Shown here: positions 26,700 through 37,140 of the stretch, in pieces
Numbering within the stretch: position 1 is the first letter of the stretch
Layout of the letters: every line of letters starts with the position of its first letter
Assembly (NCBI RefSeq): GCF_030295975.1
Contig: NZ_AP027364.1
Location: 2,914,001-2,978,000 of the forward strand
Direction of reading: 5' to 3'
From: Thalassotalea atypica
GTDB lineage: Bacteria > Pseudomonadota > Gammaproteobacteria > Enterobacterales > Alteromonadaceae
DNA: 64,000 nucleotides
Notes under the pieces: generated by a model
The model's input: the letters and a program-made list of their open reading frames with translations, nothing else
Told to the model about the DNA's origin: nothing
The model's database searches: none
Program-made: the position numbers and the translations under genes

Positions 26700-28136
26700 C
26701 TAATTAGTCAAGTTTAAGCTTGTAACAATGTTTGTCTCTGTCGGTTTTTTCACTTTGTCATCAAAATATGACAGGGTGTGATAGTAACGGCGGATGTTCT
26801 CTACGTAATGCACAGGCTCGTCACCACGAGCGTAACCGTACTTGGTTTTCTTGTAATATTTCTTTTGTTTGAGTAGCGGTAAACGCGACTTTACGTCGAC
26901 CCAGCGATCAGGATCACCGCCTTGTTGCTGCGTAATAATGCGCGCATCGTTGACATGGCCAAAACCGACATTGTATGAAGCCAGTGCAAACCACATACGA
27001 TCGGGTTGACCAATACGATCTGGGATCCTATCAATCAAGTTTTTAAAGTATTTTGAGCCACCACTAATACTTTGCTCTGCATCTAACCGACTTTTAACAC
27101 CCATTTGTTTAGCCGTAGGCAGCGTTAACATCATCATGCCACGTACGCCGGTTCTAGATCTTGCTTTTGGATCCCAATGCGACTCTTGATAACTAATGGC
27201 CGCCAACAGCTTCCAATCAATGTCTTCACCATACTTTTCAAACAAGGGTTGATACTTAGGCAATGTCTTATTGATTGCGGAAAGAAAAGCTTGTGTGTCG
27301 ACGTAATTAAATTTCTCAACGTGACCATAATATTTATCGTCTAGGGCTAATATGCTTCCATCATGATGTGCTTCACCAAAAAACTCGACCATGCTCGCCA
27401 GAATAGAATCATCGCCATATTTATTGACCACCCATGACAAAGGCTCTGGTTTTTTTATAGTAAAGCCAATACTAATATCAGGGTAATAACGTCGACTGAT
27501 AGCAAGTAAATGGCTGTCAACAACGGTGTAATCGATTGTGCCATTGAGTACTTGCAGCAAAAGCTCTTCATTATCAAGTGAAGTATCAGAATGCCACGTT
27601 AATTTACCATTTGCTTTTTTGAGGTTTTCTAAATGCTCTTCGTGGCTTGAATTTGCAACCACAACAAAGTTACCGGTTAAATCATCTAGCTTTCTTGGTC
27701 GAACGTTGCCTTGCTTAAAAACAAGTTTTTGACTGATAACATCATAGCTCGGAGAAAAGTCATACTTTTTAAGGCGCTTGTCAGTGACTGACAACCCTGC
27801 CGCAAGGAAGTCTACGTCATGATTATCTAAATGGGTAAACAACTCATCCAAGTTGTAACTGGGGTAAACTTTTATCTCGACACCTAAATACTCTGCATAT
27901 TTCCTCGCCAGCTCATATTCAAAGCCTGCGGGCCCTTCGGCATCAATATAGTAAGAGTTGGCGCCATAAAGCGTTCCGACCGTTAAATATCCACGGTCGA
28001 TGATACGTTGCAAACTTGCAGGCTCAGACTGAAATTTACAGCCAGTGAGTACCAAAACTCCCATCGCAAAAATAATGCTAAAAACGGGGTGCAAGTACTT
28101 AGTTTTCTTATTAGTTTTATTAAAAATAATGCTCAT
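26700..28136 (-). CDS. mltF: Membrane-bound lytic murein transglycosylase F
   Basis: Cleaves peptidoglycan glycan strands, forming 1,6-anhydro ends, at the inner face of the outer membrane. The 478-residue precursor has a lipoprotein signal with lipobox LTGC. An SBP_bac_3-like regulatory domain (about residues 45-270) and a C-terminal lysozyme-like SLT domain follow. The catalytic Glu is in [13 protein letters not shown], with the [17 protein letters not shown] motif after it. Length and domain order match MltF. It may share a transcript with the small basic ORF downstream. Confidence 0.95.
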   Translation of the reverse strand: MSIIFNKTNKKTKYLHPVFSIIFAMGVLVLTGCKFQSEPASLQRIIDRGYLTVGTLYGANSYYIDAEGPAGFEYELARKYAEYLGVEIKVYPSYNLDELFTHLDNHDVDFLAAGLSVTDKRLKKYDFSPSYDVISQKLVFKQGNVRPRKLDDLTGNFVVVANSSHEEHLENLKKANGKLTWHSDTSLDNEELLLQVLNGTIDYTVVDSHLLAISRRYYPDISIGFTIKKPEPLSWVVNKYGDDSILASMVEFFGEAHHDGSILALDDKYYGHVEKFNYVDTQAFLSAINKTLPKYQPLFEKYGEDIDWKLLAAISYQESHWDPKARSRTGVRGMMMLTLPTAKQMGVKSRLDAEQSISGGSKYFKNLIDRIPDRIGQPDRMWFALASYNVGFGHVNDARIITQQQGGDPDRWVDVKSRLPLLKQKKYYKKTKYGYARGDEPVHYVENIRRYYHTLSYFDDKVKKPTETNIVTSLNLTN

Positions 28137-28316
28137 ACATCTTCATTGTGTCTTGAATCAAAAATTTGATAAAGCTTTTTTTAAGTATAGTGAAAATATT
28201 TGTCTAATTTGGCTGATATCAGACATTCATTAACGTCTAATTTTCCTGACCATTTGAACAACTTTATCTGATTGTTAAACCTATGATAAAAGATGGTTTG
28301 CAGGCGATCTTTTTAC

Positions 28317-28345
28317 TTATCAAAACCGAGTATTTCAACTATAAT
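28317..28345 (+). promoter_or_regulatory. Likely sigma-70 promoter of purL
   Basis: A perfect TATAAT at 28340-28345 lies 17 bp after TTATCA at 28317-28322 (4 of 6 to the -35 consensus). Transcription would begin near 28352, leaving a short leader before the purL ATG. No PurR-type palindrome was seen. Confidence 0.6.
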
Positions 28346-28390
28346 ACGCGCGATTTTTTCCCCTAATAAAATTTACTGGTGTGTAAACAA

Positions 28391-31300
28391 ATGGCGATGT
28401 TGATCCAAACCCTTCGAGGCGCTCCGGCACTTTCTGAATTTCGTACTAAAAAACTACTTTCACAATGTGCTGAACTTGGCCTTCCTGTTAATGATATTTA
28501 TGCGGAGTTTACTCACTTTGCACACGTATCTGCAGAGCTAACTGATCATGAATCAGATGTTCTAGCCAAGTTACTAACCTATGGGCCGACCATAGAAGAG
28601 CATGAACCTGCTGGCACATTGCTACTCGTCACCCCTCGCCCTGGCACTATTTCGCCGTGGTCTTCTAAATCAACCGATATTGCTCATAACTGTGGTTTAG
28701 ACAAAGTTGTCCGCTTAGAGCGTGGTATTGCCTATTATGTGCAAGCAGACACGCTATCAGCCGAACAAGAACAACAAGTGAATAACTTAATTCACGATCG
28801 TATGATGGAATCAGTATTTGCTGAATTTAACGACGCTGCGGCATTATTTGCCACTGCTGAGCCCGGTGAATTTACTTCAGTTGACGTATTATCGGGTGGT
28901 CGTGAGGCACTGGTAAATGCCAATATTGAAATGGGCTTGGCATTAGCTGACGATGAAATTACTTACTTAGCGGAAAACTTCGCTAAATTGGGGCGCAACC
29001 CACACGACATTGAACTTTACATGTTTGCACAAGCCAACTCAGAGCATTGTCGTCATAAAATCTTCAATGCCGATTGGACCATTGACGGTGTTAAGCAACC
29101 AAAATCATTATTTAAGATGATCCGTAACACCCATGAAGTGAACCCAGACTACGTTTTATCTGCATATAAAGATAATGCCGCCGTCATGGTTGGCTCAGAA
29201 GGCGGACGTTTTTTCGCAGACCCAGATTCTCAAGAATACGCTTATCATCATGAAGACATTCAAATTCTAATGAAAGTTGAAACCCACAATCACCCTACTG
29301 CAATCTCGCCATATCCAGGGGCTGCAACAGGCTCAGGTGGTGAAATCCGTGATGAAGGTGCAACGGGTGTTGGTTCAAAACCAAAAGCAGGTTTAGTTGG
29401 TTTCTCTGTATCTAATTTACGAATCCCAGGTTTTGAACAACCATGGGAAACAGATTTTGGCAAACCAGGCCGCATTGTTAATGCCCTTGATATCATGACC
29501 GAAGGCCCGTTAGGCGGCGCAGCATTTAACAATGAATTTGGTCGCCCTGCGATCACTGGTTATTTCCGTACCTACGAAGAAAAAGTGAACTCGTTTAACG
29601 GCGAAGAAGTACGTGGTTACCACAAGCCAATCATGATCGCTGGTGGTTTAGGTAACATTCGAGATGAACACGTACAAAAAGGTGAAATTAACGTTGGCGC
29701 CAACTTAATTGTATTAGGTGGTCCAGCTATGAACATTGGTCTTGGTGGCGGCGCTGCCTCATCAATGGCTTCTGGCCAGTCTGCTGAAAACTTGGATTTC
29801 GCCTCTGTGCAACGGGAAAACCCAGAAATGGAACGTCGTTGTCAGGAAGTTATTGACCGTTGTTGGCAACTAGGTGAAGACAACCCTATTCTATTTATTC
29901 ACGATGTTGGCGCAGGTGGTTTATCAAACGCTTTTCCTGAGTTGGTGTCTGATGGTGGCCGTGGTGGTAATTTTGAACTACGAAATGTCCCGAATGACGA
30001 GCGCAGTATGGCACCACACGAAATTTGGTGTAACGAATCACAAGAACGCTACGTAATGGCGGTATCTGATGAGCAATTGCCGGTTTTTGAAGCAATCTGT
30101 CAACGTGAACGTGCGCCATTTGCTGTCGTAGGTAAAGCAACTGAAGAAGAACACTTGACCGTAACTGATGAGCATTTTGCTGGCTCGGAAAAAGATACGC
30201 CAATCGATTTACCTTTGGATGTCTTATTGGGTAAAACACCTAAAATTATTAAAGACGTTAAATCAGTTAAAGAAACGGGTAAAACATTAGACCTAAGCAA
30301 TGTATCGGTTAAAGAAGCAGCAGACCGTTTACTACGATTACCTACCATTGCCGAGAAAACATTCCTTATCACCATTGGCGATCGCTCTGTAACCGGCATG
30401 GTTAATCGCGATCAAATGGTTGGACCATGGCAAGTACCAGTGGCTGACTGCGGCGTTACTGCGGCCGCGCTTGATTCATATCACGGTGAGGCGATGTCGA
30501 TGGGTGAACGAACACCTGTTGCCTTATTAAATTATGGCGCCTCTGCACGATTAGCTGTAGCAGAGTCACTGACTAACATCGCCGGAACAGATATTGGTGA
30601 TTTAAATCGTATCAAGCTTTCTGCTAACTGGATGTCACCAGCAGGCCACCCAGGTGAAGATGCAGGTTTGTATGAAGCAGTCAAAGCCGTCGGTGAGGAG
30701 TTATGTCCAGCACTAGGCCTTACTATTCCTGTCGGCAAAGACTCGATGTCAATGAAAACACAATGGAATGAAGACGGTGAAGAGAAGTCCGTAACCTCTC
30801 CAATGTCATTGGTTATCACTGCCTTTGGACGTGTTGAAGACATTAGAAAAACTGTAACGCCAGAATTAAGGACGACGGATAAAGACGGCTCAGCATTAGA
30901 AAGCCGCATCGTTGCAATTGACCTATCAAACGGTAAAAACCGTTTAGGTGGCTCTTGTTTAGCACAAGTTTATAAACAACTGGGTAAAGAAACACCTGAT
31001 GTTGATAACGCAGAGCAATTGAAAGGCTTCTTTAACGCTATGCAAACACTTGTCCGCGAAGAGAAGTTAGTTGCGTACCATGATCGCAGTGACGGCGGTT
31101 TGTTTACAGCTATCACGGAAATGGCCTTTGCCGGTCATACCGGTATAGACGTTGATCTAAGTAAGCTAAACGGTAGTGATTTAGAAGTCATGTTCCATGA
31201 AGAGCTTGGCGCTGTGATTCAAATTCGTGAATCAGACGTTGATGCCATTCATGCCATTTTCGAACAACATGGTATTTTGGCGCTTTGCACTGACGTAGCC

Positions 31301-32332
31301 CGCTTAAACAACGACGACATGATTCGCTTCACTCGTGATGGTGACACAGTACTTGAAAATTCTCGTACTTATTTCCGTACGGTTTGGGCTGAAACAACAT
31401 TGAAAATGCAGGCATTACGTGATAACCCAGCGTGTGCCCAAGAAGAATTTGATGTTAAATTTGATACTGAAGATCCAGGGCTTAATGCAGAATTAACATT
31501 TGACCTTAACGAAGATATCGTTAGTGATTTAATCATTAAAGACGCCGAAAATGAAACTAACCCTCGCGTTGCCATTTTGAGAGAACAAGGGGTTAACTCC
31601 CATGTTGAAATGGCCGCAGCTTTTGACCGAGCAGGTTTTATCGCCATTGATGTTCACATGTCAGACATCCTAGCGGGTCGCGTTGATTTGGCTAACTTCC
31701 AAGGCCTTGTAGCTTGTGGTGGCTTCTCATACGGTGACGTATTAGGCGCTGGCGAAGGTTGGGCAAAATCAATCTTATTTAACGCTAAAGCAAAAACAAT
31801 GTTCAAATCATTCTTCCATCGTGAAGACACCTTTTCATTAGGGGTGTGTAATGGTTGTCAGATGTTGTCTAACTTAAAAGAGATTATCCCTGGCTCAGAC
31901 GCTTGGCCACGTTTTGTTCAAAATGAATCAGAGCGTTTTGAAGCACGTTTCTCGTTAGTAGAAATTCAAGAAAGCCCGTCAATATTCTTTAAAGGTATGG
32001 AAGGCTCTCGCATGCCTATTGCGGTTTCACACGGTGAAGGTCGTGCTGAGTTTGCCTCAGAAGAAGCTATTGGTGCTGCAAACGATTCTGGTACAGTCTC
32101 TATGCGTTATGTCAATAACTACGGTGACGTAACCGAGACTTACCCGGCGAACCCGAATGGCTCACCAGACGGTATCACATCACTGACGACCACCGATGGT
32201 CGTGTAACGATTATGATGCCACATCCAGAACGTGTCTTTAGAACAGTAGCTAACTCATGGCACCCTGACGAATGGTTGGAAGATTCACCGTGGGTACGCA
32301 TGTTCAGAAACGCTCGTAAATTTATCGGTTAA
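28391..32332 (+). CDS. purL: Phosphoribosylformylglycinamidine synthase
   Basis: Fourth step of purine synthesis: FGAR plus glutamine and ATP gives FGAM. The single-chain enzyme of about 1313 residues has an N-terminal PurS-like part and a FGAM synthetase core ([35 protein letters not shown]). The C-terminal glutamine amidotransferase has its nucleophile in GVCNGCQML and its His in MPHPERVFR. The ATG at 28391 or the one at 28397 is preferred over the GTG at 28379, because relatives start just before the LRGAPALS-like motif. It is monocistronic, with promoter and terminator visible. Confidence 0.97.
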   Translation: MAMLIQTLRGAPALSEFRTKKLLSQCAELGLPVNDIYAEFTHFAHVSAELTDHESDVLAKLLTYGPTIEEHEPAGTLLLVTPRPGTISPWSSKSTDIAHNCGLDKVVRLERGIAYYVQADTLSAEQEQQVNNLIHDRMMESVFAEFNDAAALFATAEPGEFTSVDVLSGGREALVNANIEMGLALADDEITYLAENFAKLGRNPHDIELYMFAQANSEHCRHKIFNADWTIDGVKQPKSLFKMIRNTHEVNPDYVLSAYKDNAAVMVGSEGGRFFADPDSQEYAYHHEDIQILMKVETHNHPTAISPYPGAATGSGGEIRDEGATGVGSKPKAGLVGFSVSNLRIPGFEQPWETDFGKPGRIVNALDIMTEGPLGGAAFNNEFGRPAITGYFRTYEEKVNSFNGEEVRGYHKPIMIAGGLGNIRDEHVQKGEINVGANLIVLGGPAMNIGLGGGAASSMASGQSAENLDFASVQRENPEMERRCQEVIDRCWQLGEDNPILFIHDVGAGGLSNAFPELVSDGGRGGNFELRNVPNDERSMAPHEIWCNESQERYVMAVSDEQLPVFEAICQRERAPFAVVGKATEEEHLTVTDEHFAGSEKDTPIDLPLDVLLGKTPKIIKDVKSVKETGKTLDLSNVSVKEAADRLLRLPTIAEKTFLITIGDRSVTGMVNRDQMVGPWQVPVADCGVTAAALDSYHGEAMSMGERTPVALLNYGASARLAVAESLTNIAGTDIGDLNRIKLSANWMSPAGHPGEDAGLYEAVKAVGEELCPALGLTIPVGKDSMSMKTQWNEDGEEKSVTSPMSLVITAFGRVEDIRKTVTPELRTTDKDGSALESRIVAIDLSNGKNRLGGSCLAQVYKQLGKETPDVDNAEQLKGFFNAMQTLVREEKLVAYHDRSDGGLFTAITEMAFAGHTGIDVDLSKLNGSDLEVMFHEELGAVIQIRESDVDAIHAIFEQHGILALCTDVARLNNDDMIRFTRDGDTVLENSRTYFRTVWAETTLKMQALRDNPACAQEEFDVKFDTEDPGLNAELTFDLNEDIVSDLIIKDAENETNPRVAILREQGVNSHVEMAAAFDRAGFIAIDVHMSDILAGRVDLANFQGLVACGGFSYGDVLGAGEGWAKSILFNAKAKTMFKSFFHREDTFSLGVCNGCQMLSNLKEIIPGSDAWPRFVQNESERFEARFSLVEIQESPSIFFKGMEGSRMPIAVSHGEGRAEFASEEAIGAANDSGTVSMRYVNNYGDVTETYPANPNGSPDGITSLTTTDGRVTIMMPHPERVFRTVANSWHPDEWLEDSPWVRMFRNARKFIG

Positions 32333-32367
32333 TAGCTAGCGAATATTTACACTCGTTTGCCTGTTTA

Positions 32368-32394
32368 AAAGCCTGTCAGTGACAGGCTTTTTTA
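32368..32394 (+). terminator. Terminator of purL
   Basis: A 10-bp perfect stem (AAAGCCTGTC with GACAGGCTTT) and a 3-nt loop are followed by TTTTTA. It lies about 36 bp after the purL stop. Confidence 0.92.
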
Positions 32395-32415
32395 TTTCTC
32401 TTGATCATGAGAAAT

Positions 32416-32443
32416 AAAAAAGCCAGCATTATTCGCTGGCTTT
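32416..32443 (-). terminator. Terminator of the RRM protein gene
   Basis: On the minus strand a 9-bp stem (AAAGCCAGC with GCTGGCTTT) and a 7-nt loop are followed by a T-run. It stands back to back with the purL terminator, so the two convergent genes each have their own. Confidence 0.88.
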
Positions 32444-32471
32444 ACTTTGATGTGCATATAAATATTGAATT

Positions 32472-32708
32472 TTATTTTGCTACTTTTACACGAATCCTGT
32501 TTTTAGCCACTCGAGTTTCATGCAAAGCAGATAACGCTGATTTGGCTTCTTCATCATTTGGCATTTCGACAAAGCCGAATCCTTTGGATTTTCCCGTTTC
32601 TTGGTCTAACACCAATGAGCACTCAGTGACAGTGCCATGCTCGGAAAAAAGTATACGAATCTCTTGCTCGGTAGTGGTGCGTGACAGATTGCGAACTAAT
32701 AATTTCAT
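32472..32708 (-). CDS. Single-RRM RNA-binding protein
   Basis: A 78-residue protein consisting of one RNA recognition motif. RNP2 is KLLVRNLS at the N-terminus and RNP1 is KGFGFVEM near residue 42, with the usual aromatic residues. Such small RRM proteins occur in many marine gammaproteobacteria and cyanobacteria, where some are cold-inducible RNA chaperones. It is alone on its strand between two terminated units. The role is inferred from the family. Confidence 0.9.
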   Translation of the reverse strand: MKLLVRNLSRTTTEQEIRILFSEHGTVTECSLVLDQETGKSKGFGFVEMPNDEEAKSALSALHETRVAKNRIRVKVAK

Positions 32709-33103
32709 AGTAATTTAATATTAATGAGGTATTGGGGGTGATTATCTCAAGTTAGTGGCAATAGACCAAGCTATTTTACTATGGCGAAAATTCAAAGTCA
32801 CATGAAGCACAAATCACTGACTGCACTAGCAATTCATTTCAGAGCCATAGCTTCCTAAACGAGCAATTCACTGCTGCATTTACAAAGTTTATCGACAATA
32901 AATGTATAAAAGTGTCAAAGCCCCTTTCATTGTAACCACAAAACTAACTACACAAAATCAATGACTTAAAAATATTTAAAGCAATTAAAATGGCACCGAA
33001 CGTTAAGTGCATCATGCTTTGAAACTATTTATACAAAACTATACAGCAATAGAAATCTTGCTTGGGCAGAATACTTATACAAACTGTTACTAAGGAAACA
33101 ATC
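32709..33103. other. Intergenic region upstream of the RRM and lipoprotein genes
   Basis: About 395 bp separate the divergent starts of the RRM gene (minus) and the glycine-zipper lipoprotein gene (plus). It is AT-rich and must carry both promoters, but I could not fix a convincing -35/-10 pair. TTGAAA and TATACA elements near 33019-33045 are too close (15 bp). No small ORF with a good ribosome-binding site was seen. The long leader possible for the RRM gene would suit cold-shock control. Confidence 0.4.
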
Positions 33104-33496
33104 ATGAAAAACTTTAAATCAACTATTCTGCTCACTGCTATATGTTCAAGCCTACTATTGAGTGCATGTTCAAATACAGGCTCTGCTCATCGTCCTATTG
33201 TCGATGGAGGTGATTTGACACATTACGAAACTGATCTATCACAGTGCCAAAGCGTTGCAGAGCAACGTGGTTATATAAACGCTGATACAAAAACAGATAT
33301 GGCGATTGGTGCTGCAGCTGGTGCAATTGCTGGCGCGGCTGACAGTGGCGAAGACATCATCATAGGCGCAGTAGCAGGTGCAGCTATAGGCGCAGCTGGA
33401 GGAAGCTACAAAGCAAAAGATGAGCAAAAATTCATTGTCATTAAGTGCATGCAAAACAGAGGCTATAATGTTGTAGAAGCTACCTCACCAAGGTAG
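33104..33496 (+). CDS. Glycine-zipper lipoprotein
   Basis: A 130-residue precursor. The signal peptide ends in lipobox LLSAC, so it is an outer- or inner-membrane lipoprotein. A glycine-zipper segment of two hydrophobic Gly/Ala-rich helices (AIGAAAGAIAGAA and GAVAGAAIGAAGGSY) is flanked by conserved Cys residues (LSQCQSVAEQRGY and IKCMQNRGYNV). The layout resembles the YMGG/SlyB-like family. The ATG at 33104 has AAGGA at proper spacing; the longer frame from 33062 has no ribosome-binding site. It may take part in envelope integrity, but nothing specific is visible. Confidence 0.85.
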   Translation: MKNFKSTILLTAICSSLLLSACSNTGSAHRPIVDGGDLTHYETDLSQCQSVAEQRGYINADTKTDMAIGAAAGAIAGAADSGEDIIIGAVAGAAIGAAGGSYKAKDEQKFIVIKCMQNRGYNVVEATSPR

Positions 33497-33534
33497 TTTC
33501 TACAACAGAAATCCAAAGGTTAAATGTTAATTCG

Positions 33535-34875
33535 TTATCTATTGGGCAAGGATACAGGCCAGTTTAATATAAAGCTGGCTCCTCCTAACTTTGCACGGCT
33601 AATACGTACATGACCGTGATGTAATTCTATCAAGCGTTTAACCATAGCAAGCCCCAAACCAATACCACCTGATTTTCGATCTCGACTTTGATCAAGTCGC
33701 ACAAAAGGTTCAAACAAGGATTGCCATTGCTCGTTGGGGATCCCTTCACCGTCATCGTTTACACAAAGTACGACATCATTTTTATCATGATGAACATCTA
33801 TCTCAATTGTGTTATTTGTATACCTAACCGCATTCCGCACAAGGTTATCCACTATACGTATCATGCTCTCTTTATCAAACATACAAATAATTTGGCCGTT
33901 GGCAGGTAAACTTTGTTGATTGATAGCAAAGCTTAAATGTGGCTCCGTTTGAGCAAATTTTGCGACCACTTCGTTAACAACGTCAATGAAATTTGATTGT
34001 TTGAAGATAAGCTCAGGGTTTTCTCGGTCAAACTTAGCGTAAACCAATAATTCATCGACAAGGCTGTCCAATTCTTCAATGTTTTCTTCCATAGTATCTA
34101 GATATTGATGAGTGAGCGCCTTATCCTCTTCATCGCGTATAATTTCCATCGCGAATCGCATGCGCGCAATAGGCGTGCGTAATTCGTGGGATACAGCGTG
34201 CGATAACTCCTTATGAGACTTAATCAAACGCTGAATACGATCAGCCATAGAATTAAAGCGATCAACAAGTTGAGTTAGAGGTTTCGATACTTGCTTATTG
34301 GCGCGAACAGAAAAGTCACCTTTACCAAATGCCGTTGCAGCTTTCGTTAATGACATTAAACCGTTTGATATTGGCCACGCCCAAATAAATACAATAAAGG
34401 CAAGTCCTATAAAAAACACCAATACATAAATAACGTCTGACTGGACGACTGGCTCAGTATAAATAGGCCCAAGAACCATCACCTGTTCGCTACCTGCCTG
34501 AAGCCTAAAAAACCAACTCTCTCCTTTTAAATCATCAAATACCGTGACAATACCGCCGGCACGCAAAAAGGTTTTCTGGTTTAGCTCTAGTGAAACTTCT
34601 ACGTTTTCTTCAAAGTCAGAAAGTTCACTCAGGTTGATTAACGCGATAGGATAGCCAAAAGATGTTGATAAAGCTTCAATATGCTGGTTATGATTTGATA
34701 CAGGGTGACGTTTTAATTCCGCATCAAGTAAAAAGAAAGTGCCCCTATGTAAGGCAAGATCGCTGGTTAATTGTTTTTCTGATGGCGTGTTATTGTATAG
34801 CTTATCAATACTCCAACCTAAGCCAACAAAGGTTAAAATCAATAAAAGGTACAATCTAAAAAATAAACTCTTCAC
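33535..34875 (-). CDS. RstB-like sensor histidine kinase
   Basis: A 446-residue inner-membrane kinase. The first helix is at residues 4-22 and a periplasmic sensor of about 115 residues follows. The second helix is near 150-168 (VIYVLVFFIGLAFIVFIWAW), then HAMP, HisKA (SHAVSHELRTPIARMRF) and HATPase (NDDGEGIPNEQWQSLFEPFVR, GGIGLGLAMVKRL). It is encoded 18 bp after its response regulator. By likeness of the regulator it belongs to the RstAB group. It probably senses an envelope or outer-membrane condition. Confidence 0.92.
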   Translation of the reverse strand: MKSLFFRLYLLLILTFVGLGWSIDKLYNNTPSEKQLTSDLALHRGTFFLLDAELKRHPVSNHNQHIEALSTSFGYPIALINLSELSDFEENVEVSLELNQKTFLRAGGIVTVFDDLKGESWFFRLQAGSEQVMVLGPIYTEPVVQSDVIYVLVFFIGLAFIVFIWAWPISNGLMSLTKAATAFGKGDFSVRANKQVSKPLTQLVDRFNSMADRIQRLIKSHKELSHAVSHELRTPIARMRFAMEIIRDEEDKALTHQYLDTMEENIEELDSLVDELLVYAKFDRENPELIFKQSNFIDVVNEVVAKFAQTEPHLSFAINQQSLPANGQIICMFDKESMIRIVDNLVRNAVRYTNNTIEIDVHHDKNDVVLCVNDDGEGIPNEQWQSLFEPFVRLDQSRDRKSGGIGLGLAMVKRLIELHHGHVRISRAKLGGASFILNWPVSLPNR

Positions 34876-34893
34876 AACTGAATTTCTCGCCTT

Positions 34894-35616
34894 TTAAGAC
34901 CAAGCATCAGAGACAAACAAATAACCCTTTTTCCAAACCGTTTTAATTTTTTGAGGTTTTGCAGAATCATCACCCAATTTTTTGCGTAAACGTGACACAA
35001 GCATATCAACGGTTCGGTCTAATCCGTCATAACCAAAACCACGTAAATTGTTAAGCAAATCGTCGCGGCTTAGTATTTGATCTGCGTGTGAAGCAAATTG
35101 ATAGAGCAATTCAAGTTCATTAGTGGTTAATTCTACCAATTCATTGCCTAAATGTACTTCTTGTTTATTCTTACTTACTTTCAAATGACCACAAATAATT
35201 TCAGCCGATGATTTGTTATTATCTTCTTTTGAGCTCGACAAAGTAGAGCGGCGAAGTGTCGCATTGACTTTGGCAAGCAATAAACGAGGCTTCACTGGCT
35301 TACAAATATAATCATCCGCGCCTACTTCTAGGCCAACAATTTGATCAATATCATCCGTTCTAGCAGTTAACATCAATATTGGCGTTTCTAGCTGTGGCCT
35401 TAATTCGCGACAAATATCTAAGCCATTTTTACCTGGCAGCATAATATCTAAAATGATTAAGTCAGGTTTTTCTTTCAATATTCGCTCGACGGCAAAGTCA
35501 CCATGCCCTTCAACTGAAATTTTAAAGCCTTGGCGTTCAAAATAATCACTTACCAAAGTAGCTAAGCTTTCATCATCTTCAACTAGAAATACATGTCCTT
35601 GATTCAGATTCATCAA
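34894..35616 (-). CDS. RstA-like response regulator (OmpR family)
   Basis: A 240-residue regulator. The receiver has acidic VEDDE and phospho-acceptor Asp57 in LIILDIMLPG, with Thr and Lys in LTART and ICKPVKP. The winged helix ends in RGFGYDGLDRTVDMLVSRL and IKTVWKKGYLFV, which closely follows the RstA pattern. Adjacent ATG codons at 35616 and 35613 are alternative starts. It lies downstream of a strong terminator, so it has its own promoter, and it probably controls the nearby beta-barrel, DUF3019 and MipA genes. Confidence 0.93.
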   Translation of the reverse strand: MMNLNQGHVFLVEDDESLATLVSDYFERQGFKISVEGHGDFAVERILKEKPDLIILDIMLPGKNGLDICRELRPQLETPILMLTARTDDIDQIVGLEVGADDYICKPVKPRLLLAKVNATLRRSTLSSSKEDNNKSSAEIICGHLKVSKNKQEVHLGNELVELTTNELELLYQFASHADQILSRDDLLNNLRGFGYDGLDRTVDMLVSRLRKKLGDDSAKPQKIKTVWKKGYLFVSDAWS

Positions 35617-35650
35617 TGTTAGATTCCCTATCTATTTTTTCAAAACTCAA

Positions 35651-35682
35651 AAAACAGTAGCACTTTCGTGCTACTGTTTTTA
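35651..35682. terminator. Strong hairpin terminator after the beta-barrel gene
   Basis: A 13-bp perfect stem (AAAACAGTAGCAC with GTGCTACTGTTTT) and a 4-nt TTTC loop are flanked by A and T runs on both sides. It separates the beta-barrel gene from the RstAB-like operon on the minus strand. Confidence 0.9.
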
Positions 35683-35705
35683 TGTGCTGTTGTCCTATAG
35701 TACAA

Positions 35706-36413
35706 TTAAAAGCGTTTGCTGACATAAAGAGCGACACTTTTTTCGAAAACATTATCCGCTTTGTAACCATTTTCTATGGCATCAAAGTCAGAATAATTTA
35801 TAGCTACTCCTAAATCGACTGACTTTGAATAAGCATAATTTACACCGATAGTACCTGCATTTGCCGAACTATCGCTAAAATCATGCAAATCGCTATATGT
35901 ATAGTTCGCAAATACGCTGACATCATTGTAAACATTTTGTTGAACTCCAATTGAATAACGGATTTCATAGCGATTATCTCGAACTTCCTCATCCCAATGC
36001 ACATATTCTGTTGAGAACAACACCGCGGTGTCCTTTGATAATACATATTTACCTGTGATATCAAATCCAATGCCATCGGTATCGTCGGCGCCCTTTACTT
36101 CTAGTGAGCCCGCATAGTGAATACTTGTGCTTAGCTCTAAGCCATAACCATTACTTGGACGATCTAACAATTGATAAGTCAATCCTCCAAATCCTAATGT
36201 TAGATTGTCAGTAATTCCGTAGGCTATTCCTGGCAATATCTGCCATTTTTTATCGTCATCTGATTGTTCACCATATACGGCGCCAGCAAACAAATTAAAC
36301 TCGCCATCGGCTAATGTCAAAGGACGAACAATTAAATTTTGCGGTGTAGTTTGTGCTGCTAATGTGGTTGCTGAAAGACAAAGTAAAGCGGCTGTTGTAA
36401 ATATTTTTTTCAT
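35706..36413 (-). CDS. Outer-membrane beta-barrel protein
   Basis: A 235-residue precursor with a signal peptide (AALLCLSATTLAAQ). The rest is alternating hydrophobic/polar strands with Gly and aromatic residues, for example GITDNLTLGFGGLTYQLL and YSIGVQQNVYNDVSVFANYT. It ends in aromatic ...LYVSKRF, the C-terminal Phe expected for BAM-dependent insertion. About 10-12 strands are likely. No specific family was recognised. The gene sits directly before the RstAB-like genes, and a cluster of TTACAT/ATGTAA motifs lies in its upstream gap. Confidence 0.75.
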   Translation of the reverse strand: MKKIFTTAALLCLSATTLAAQTTPQNLIVRPLTLADGEFNLFAGAVYGEQSDDDKKWQILPGIAYGITDNLTLGFGGLTYQLLDRPSNGYGLELSTSIHYAGSLEVKGADDTDGIGFDITGKYVLSKDTAVLFSTEYVHWDEEVRDNRYEIRYSIGVQQNVYNDVSVFANYTYSDLHDFSDSSANAGTIGVNYAYSKSVDLGVAINYSDFDAIENGYKADNVFEKSVALYVSKRF

Positions 36414-36516
36414 AATTTTCCCTTAAACAAATATAAGTTGAGTGACTTGTTAAAGGGAAGTTTATAAGTGAACACTGTCTTAATCTTTAATGCTTGTGTC
36501 GTAATCTGTCGAGTAA

Positions 36517-36601
36517 ATGTAAAAAACTATATTACATGTCAAAATCTATGTAAGGGATAGGATTTTAGAAGCTTGATGAAAGAAAAATATCACATTTACA
36601 T
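36517..36601. promoter_or_regulatory. Cluster of TTACAT/ATGTAA motifs upstream of the beta-barrel gene
   Basis: Four 6-bp elements occur within 85 bp: ATGTAA at 36517-36522 and 36548-36553, and the inverse TTACAT at 36532-36537 and 36596-36601. The two direct copies are 31 bp apart, near three helical turns. The known RstA box (TACATnTnGTTACA) is built from similar half-sites. This makes the cluster a candidate target for the neighbouring RstA-like regulator, on motif likeness only. Confidence 0.35.
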
Positions 36602-36690
36602 GGATATTATTATGCTGTGTTCTAGAACTTAAAAATACATTTACAACATTGAATAGTAACTCAACGATGGACATCTTGTTGTTTACTCAC

Positions 36691-37140
36691 TTAGAAAATT
36701 CTAAAGAAACTACGGCGACGTTTCGCTCTTATTCGTTGTTCTAATGTACCAATTACATTGATTGTCGCTTGTCCTATGGTGTGATCATTTTGATATGCCC
36801 TTAATTCAAACGTAAGCCTTTTATCTGATTGAAATGTTAGGACATGACTGCCTGACCAGCTATCTCGCCAACATTGTAGTGGTAGCTCAATACCTTGCTC
36901 AAACAAGCAATAATGCCCAGCTGTAGGCATTTCCCAAATGATGGCAGCTTTCATTTCGCATAAATAGGAACCTTTACTTAGTTCGCATACATTTGGGCTA
37001 GCAATCAGTAGAGGCTCTTTCATCTTCAGCGTAGCGTCCGTTGTTTCATTATTCGCGACGGCTTGAGGGTGCATAAACATCACAGCAGCAATGGCGATGA
37101 GGCGTTTCTTTAGCGCATATCTATTATTTAAAATGCCCAT
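36691..37140 (-). CDS. DUF3019 protein, secreted
   Basis: A 149-residue precursor with an N-terminal signal-like segment (LIAIAAVMFMHPQAVA). The domain core has four conserved Cys (SPNVCELSKGSYLCEMKA, HYCLFEQGIELPLQCW), probably two disulphides. This fits the DUF3019 family of Shewanella and relatives. It ends in a very basic tail, RAKRRRSFFRIF. The start overlaps the end of the upstream MipA/OmpV gene by 13 bp, so the two are coupled. The family usually accompanies an RstAB-like system, as here. Confidence 0.8.
   Translation of the reverse strand: MGILNNRYALKKRLIAIAAVMFMHPQAVANNETTDATLKMKEPLLIASPNVCELSKGSYLCEMKAAIIWEMPTAGHYCLFEQGIELPLQCWRDSWSGSHVLTFQSDKRLTFELRAYQNDHTIGQATINVIGTLEQRIRAKRRRSFFRIF

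Noticed and set aside
29895-30239. Long antisense frames inside purL
   Set aside because: They follow the codon periodicity of the well-conserved purL gene on the other strand and have no independent start signals.
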